In this document: positions 7,901 to 10,350 of the stretch, piece by piece
Layout of the letters: every line of letters begins with the position of its first letter
Numbering within the stretch: position 1 is the stretch's first letter
Assembly: GCA_018664745.1 (NCBI GenBank)
Contig: JABJNS010000165.1
Span: 1-10,350, forward strand
DNA from: Flavobacteriales bacterium
GTDB lineage: Bacteria; Bacteroidota; Bacteroidia; Flavobacteriales; BACL11
DNA: 10,350 bases
Reading direction: 5' to 3'
Made by a program: the position numbers and the translations under genes
The notes under the pieces: generated by a model
Told to the model about the DNA's origin: nothing
The model's database searches: none
The model's input: only the letters and a program-made list of their open reading frames with translations

Positions 7901-9947
7901 CTAAAACAATACAATTAACAGGTATATTTGGTAAAGTTCCTGAAATGTTTACCCATGAATTTCCTCCATCAATTGTTTTATATACTTTTTCTGAAGAAGT
8001 GTAACCTGAAAATGTAAGCCAAACTTTATTAGCATCTGTAGGATGAACAATAATATAACTAATTGTTTTGTAAGGCAAGTTATTACTTATATTTGACCAA
8101 GAATTACCTCCATTTGTAGTAGCAAATATATTTGGTCCATCAGAAAAATAAATAACATTACTATTTGATTTAGAAACTCCTATTTCATCAATCTTACCTC
8201 CATTAGTTTCATTGTTAGTTATAATGCTCCAATTATTCCCTCCATCAGTTGTTTTATATAACTCATCATAGCCTATGTAAATAGTGTTAGGATCATTTCT
8301 ATCCAATTCATAAGGTGTTTCCCATGCTCCATTGTTAGAAGGACCAATACTTGAAAAGCTATTCCCTCCATTAGTTGATTTACGAATATCTCCATAGTAT
8401 AATGCTCCATACATTATGTTTGCATTAGTATAATCAATAATACATTCCATACCATCACCACCTATTACGGCATCCCAGTTATTAGTTGTTTTTAGGAATG
8501 TACCATTATCTTGAGCACCAGTAATTACTTTATCTTGCACTGTTTGTGATACCCCTAAACTATAAAATTGTGTGATTTGTAATCCATCTGAAATATCAGT
8601 CCAATTATTACCATTATCAGTAGAATAATAAAGCCCTCCATCATTTCCAGAATAGATATAATTATTTAAAGGATTATATTTTAACATGTGTTCGTCAGCA
8701 TGCATATAAGTTGCTCCACCTCCACCATACCAGTGTGTGTTTATGTTCCAGCTCTGACCACCATTAGTCGACTTCCAACAATTTACCCCTCCAACAAATA
8801 ATGTGTTTTCATCTTGAGGAGAAATTTCAAAAGCTAAATCATACCAAGCTTGCCCATCAGAGTCAGATCCAGTAGTTGACCAACCTAATAAGTTAGGACT
8901 ATTTGCTTGCTGTGTCCATGTTAGCCCTTCATTAGTGGATTTATAAACGCCATAAAAACCATTATTATTCCCGCCAAATAAAGCATATACTACTGAAGGG
9001 TTATCTAAAGTAACTCCAACATAAGCCCTAACAACATCAGATTGTGGGGGTAAACCCGTTCCTGCTTGACTCCATGAAATTCCATTGTCAGAGGATTTGT
9101 AAATAGAAGTAGATCCATTAGAACCACCATAAATTATATTAGAATTAGTTGGGTGAAACTCCATACTTGTTATGCTAACAGAAAAAGTATTGGCAAAAGT
9201 ATTTCCTCCATCAATTGAACGATAAATACCATTACTTGTTGATACTATCAAAATATTAGGATTATTTGGGTCAATCAAAACTCTATTTCCTTTGTAATAC
9301 TGAGTTATATTAAAGGACAATCCTGTTGTTTGCCAAGTTGTACCTCCGTCATAGGATTTTAAAAGCCCGTATGAATAAGTATCACCACCATCTCTATCAC
9401 CAGTAATAATATAGATAGTATCAGGATTTAAGGGGTGTATTGCAATATCTGATACACCAAGGTTAGTTAAAAAGTCAGTTGAAGTTTGCCAAGTTTGCCC
9501 TCCATTAACTGATTTCCAAAAACCTCCTGCAGGAGCACCTACATAAATAGTATTAGCATCAGTTGGGTGAAAAGCAATTGTATTTACCCTTCCTATTCCT
9601 CTTTTTGAACCATCCGATTGCAATGGAACATTACTTGGCCCTACTTGTGTCCAAACATTAGGAGGCAGCATATTAAACTGATTATTTGCTTCCTGTAAAT
9701 TATTATATTCTTCCATTAACAATTCAGGATGCTGTATTCCATCAGGAAAAACCCTTTGCTCTACAAAGTTTTCCCATCTTTTAAATTGTTTCCAACCTTT
9801 TCCTTTTTCAATTGTTTTATTTTCCCAATAGGAATTAAATTCCTCCTGTACTTCATAGAAATTTTCAGTAGGATCTTGCATCCTATCTATCCAACTTTGT
9901 GCAAATAAAAATTGAGGAACTATAAGAAAGATTAAGAGTTTTTTCAT
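4911..9947 (-). CDS. Large secreted multidomain protein: sortilin/BNR propeller, PKD, CUB, cysteine repeats and T9SS type A sorting domain
   Basis: This 1678-residue protein is probably exported by Sec and then by the type IX secretion system to the cell surface or medium. Domains in order: signal peptide 1-17 (MKKLLIFLIVPQFLFAQ); charged aromatic module 19-70 containing KGKGWKQFKRWE (48-59); Asp-box beta-propeller region about 98-746 with eleven S/T-x-D/N-x-G-x-x-W/F boxes, closing with ATYGRGLW (737-744); PKD 754-832 (WDFGDG 786-791); CUB-like 838-964; PKD 970-1050 (WDFGDG 1002-1007); Ig-like 1051-1112; unassigned beta-rich region 1113-1254; five cysteine repeats about 1270-1520; SprB-like segment 1521-1584; T9SS sorting domain 1598-1678, opening IYPNPSDG and ending KKLILR. 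The sortilin/BNR class includes surface glycan-active and adhesive proteins, but I see no proof of an enzymatic activity. Adhesion or polymer binding is an inference. The reading frame is intact. The gene looks monocistronic, with a -7 box just upstream and a terminator downstream. Confidence 0.93.
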   Translation of the reverse strand: MKKLLIFLIVPQFLFAQSWIDRMQDPTENFYEVQEEFNSYWENKTIEKGKGWKQFKRWENFVEQRVFPDGIQHPELLMEEYNNLQEANNQFNMLPPNVWTQVGPSNVPLQSDGSKRGIGRVNTIAFHPTDANTIYVGAPAGGFWKSVNGGQTWQTSTDFLTNLGVSDIAIHPLNPDTIYIITGDRDGGDTYSYGLLKSYDGGTTWQTTGLSFNITQYYKGNRVLIDPNNPNILIVSTSNGIYRSIDGGNTFANTFSVSITSMEFHPTNSNIIYGGSNGSTSIYKSSDNGISWSQAGTGLPPQSDVVRAYVGVTLDNPSVVYALFGGNNNGFYGVYKSTNEGLTWTQQANSPNLLGWSTTGSDSDGQAWYDLAFEISPQDENTLFVGGVNCWKSTNGGQSWNINTHWYGGGGATYMHADEHMLKYNPLNNYIYSGNDGGLYYSTDNGNNWTDISDGLQITQFYSLGVSQTVQDKVITGAQDNGTFLKTTNNWDAVIGGDGMECIIDYTNANIMYGALYYGDIRKSTNGGNSFSSIGPSNNGAWETPYELDRNDPNTIYIGYDELYKTTDGGNNWSIITNNETNGGKIDEIGVSKSNSNVIYFSDGPNIFATTNGGNSWSNISNNLPYKTISYIIVHPTDANKVWLTFSGYTSSEKVYKTIDGGNSWVNISGTLPNIPVNCIVLDESSNNENLYIGTDLGVFTTDSTITDWNVFNNNSLPNVIVSELEIQYQSNKLIAATYGRGLWNIDLQITSPPIANFSYSDSMFCNVPADVSFYNNSYYANTYVWDFGDGNSSTATNPNHTYTSYGTFTVTLTASGPLGIDSIIQQSIISIDTNNPCITTLPPSGVGVVQTACSGTLYDAGGPIGNYYDNNNSWITIAPQGSSQITLSFTSFDIEAPSSSINCNYDYVEIFDGADTTANSLGQYCNTLTGSPGVLTSSGGAITIYLHADQAVNGTGFEASWSCLFPTTPPVVNFSLSDTISCSTSINFSDLSSNGPTAWLWDFGDGNTSTLQNPTHNYLNSGDYTIKLVASNQYGTDSLILTNHLTIIDVNLQTIGSESCGASSLTLNALSTNGTVNWYSDTSATNLLYTGNSFTTPVLSASTSYYAQLTYNFPILNGGPVDNNFGAGSYFQGDRFLIFDNYKASTLKSVLVYAGSDGYRTIELRNSSNAVISDTTVYIPFSPNGFRVNLNFVLPIQNNMQLGVSAPNSDLYRTSSGAVFPYNISNIIAITGTDASAGYYYFFYDWEVQADPCVSAISNVDAIINNDFTNTDNIGICISDSVLIGNNYYSVSGTYIDTFTTSFGCDSIIITQLSVGQNATYSQQINICGGGTFQVGNNVYNSTGTYIDTIIFGSCDSVITTNLMVYESYQDTIKYSICNGDNLFVNNTNYSQTGFYTTTFTTSQGCDSIVVLDIEVVGGGNYTVQATICQGDSYIIGNNVYYYPGIYSDILTTADNCDSIITTHLSVTPYVYSTQQVFLCEGDSFLVDDNLYTTSGIYDDTLQLINSCDSIVTSHLSFSDVNIQIYSQNGSLYANVINGMMPYSYLWNTGETTAFITPSTSGSFWLLVTDAYNCISDTAYFIIDDVSVIDDSEILSDISIYPNPSDGLVTISFESAINDDFIVTIYNVLTEVIFEEELIQFSGIYEKQINLKNYAKSVYLVKIKSSFTEMNKKLILR
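5388..6140 (-). repeat. Five tandem ~51-residue two-cysteine repeats within the large T9SS protein
   Basis: Residues about 1270-1520 consist of five units of the form C-x-G-D-S/x-F-x-V-G-N-N-x-Y-x-x-x-G-x-Y-x-D-T...CDSIIT-x-L-x-V. First cysteines are at 1278, 1329, 1379, 1430 and 1481 (period 50-51). The partner cysteines of the CDS motif are at 1306, 1356, 1407, 1458 and 1509, always 27-28 residues later. Each unit probably forms one small disulfide-stapled beta domain. The CDS-I/V-I/V-T signature is familiar from Bacteroidota surface proteins. The copies have diverged at DNA level apart from recurring stretches such as the complement of CDSI (actatcaca on the plus strand), so recent expansion is unlikely. 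Confidence 0.85.
7953..9512 (-). repeat. Eleven Asp-box (BNR/sortilin) motifs forming a beta-propeller region
   Basis: Asp-box motifs begin at residues 146 (SVNGGQTW), 198 (SYDGGTTW), 244 (SIDGGNTF), 285 (SSDNGISW), 337 (STNEGLTW), 393 (STNGGQSW), 442 (STDNGNNW), 524 (STNGGNSF), 566 (TTDGGNNW), 610 (TTNGGNSW) and 658 (TIDGGNSW). Many units also carry HPTxxNxIY-like strands ahead of the box (126-135, 265-273, 635-643). Spacing is about 40-82 residues, as expected for one propeller blade per motif with some boxes degenerate. The span would suit either one large sortilin-type propeller or two seven-bladed propellers. Confidence 0.85.
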
Positions 9948-9961
9948 TTGAATATTTTTTA

Positions 9962-9969
9962 CAAAATTA
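9962..9969 (-). promoter_or_regulatory. Candidate -7 element (TAATTTTG) of the large T9SS gene
   Basis: Read leftward this is TAATTTTG, identical to the -7 box of rpsP. It would place transcription start near 9955, only about 8 nt before the start codon, implying a very short leader. CAA triplets (TTG on the minus strand) lie 15 and 25 nt upstream; neither is at the preferred distance, so the -33 half is uncertain. The remaining spacer up to 10050 has only a weak 7-bp inverted repeat (10014-10020 with 10030-10036). Confidence 0.4.
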
Positions 9970-10050
9970 AAGATAATTTATATTCAAAAAATAACAAAGG
10001 CATGTTTTTATATAATTCTTATGTATTCAAAGAATTGCTATTTCACCTCA

Positions 10051-10350
10051 CTACTTTATAGTTACTCTCATTTCTACACTCCCATCATCATAAATATAGA
10101 ATAAAGTAGTTTTGTCAATTACTTTAACTGGATCTACTTCTCTTCCTAGCAAGTCTGTAATTTTTAACAATTTACGTTCTGTCAATTCTGGTTTAGCCAA
10201 TCTAATTACAGATCCTGGTTGAGTCCAGAAAATAAATGGAGTCCACCATGATCTGTGAGCTGAAATGTTAGGGTCACAGTAAGCTCTTGCTCCTGCTCTG
10301 TAACTCTCACCTGCAACTAAACCATATTTAATCTGAGACATAGTTGGTGC
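10051..10350 (-). CDS. C-terminal part of a probable secreted protein with a divergent T9SS-like sorting tail (partial)
   Basis: Only the last 99 codons are in the window. The frame stays open to the right edge (codons for APT precede the first visible Met at 10341), so that Met is probably internal. The final 45 or so residues, including LLKITDLLGREVD and LFYIYDDGSVEMRVTIK, resemble the second half of T9SS type A sorting domains (LLGREV core, then a strand ending in a basic residue). The usual opening YPNP motif is absent. The preceding stretch has a CDPN motif and several Trp (RSWWTPFIFW, WTQPGS), which I cannot assign to a family. Function is unknown, and surface export is inferred from the tail alone. 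It lies 103 bp upstream of the large T9SS gene on the same strand, with no clear terminator between them. Confidence 0.6.
   Translation of the reverse strand, partial: APTMSQIKYGLVAGESYRAGARAYCDPNISAHRSWWTPFIFWTQPGSVIRLAKPELTERKLLKITDLLGREVDPVKVIDKTTLFYIYDDGSVEMRVTIK

Noticed and set aside
4911..9947. The repeated Asp-box and CDS-motif DNA as a CRISPR array or mobile repeat
   Set aside because: All repeats keep one long open frame with protein-level periodicity and diverged DNA; there are no identical direct repeats with unique spacers, no transposase and no terminal inverted repeats.
10014..10036. Inverted repeat AATTCTT/AAGAATT as a terminator for the rightmost gene
   Set aside because: The stem is only seven mostly A-T pairs around a 9-nt loop and no U run follows in the direction of transcription.

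Overview
The window looks like ordinary chromosomal DNA from a member of the Bacteroidota, probably Flavobacteriales. A Crocinitomicaceae- or Cryomorphaceae-like lineage is a guess from the style of the secreted proteins. The DNA is AT-rich. Start codons are preceded by A-rich stretches rather than Shine-Dalgarno sequences. Several intergenic regions carry the Bacteroidota promoter -7 motif TAnnTTTG. One protein ends in a clear type IX secretion system (T9SS) sorting domain and another in a sorting-domain-like tail.

Layout from left to right. Positions 1-196 are a non-coding leader and promoter region with a small hairpin at the predicted transcription start of rpsP. A two-gene rightward operon follows: rpsP (ribosomal protein bS16 with a long Ala/Lys then Glu-rich tail) and rimM (16S rRNA processing factor, with its start reassigned to 828). 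Facing it, and overlapping the end of rimM by 9 bp, is a leftward gene for a LYS9-like saccharopine dehydrogenase. A 57-bp divergent spacer then leads to a small DUF423 membrane protein gene and, behind its own promoter, pckA (ATP-dependent phosphoenolpyruvate carboxykinase, start reassigned to ATG 3177). A perfect 30-bp palindrome flanked by A and T runs ends pckA and probably also serves the gene on the other side.

About half of the window (4911-9947, minus strand) is one gene for a 1678-residue secreted multidomain protein. From the N-terminus it has a signal peptide, a charged and aromatic N-terminal module, an eleven-Asp-box sortilin/BNR-type beta-propeller region, PKD, CUB, PKD, an Ig-like segment, an unassigned beta-rich domain, five approximately 51-residue two-cysteine repeats, a SprB-like segment and the T9SS sorting domain. 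The window ends inside another leftward gene whose C-terminus resembles a divergent T9SS sorting tail.

Functionally the left part is housekeeping (ribosome assembly, amino-acid and central carbon metabolism) and the right part encodes cell-surface or secreted proteins. I see no mobile element, CRISPR array, tRNA, rRNA or phage gene, and no convincing undescribed system. The points most worth a second look are the architecture of the large T9SS protein, the S16 tail with its leader hairpin, and the promoter-based start corrections.
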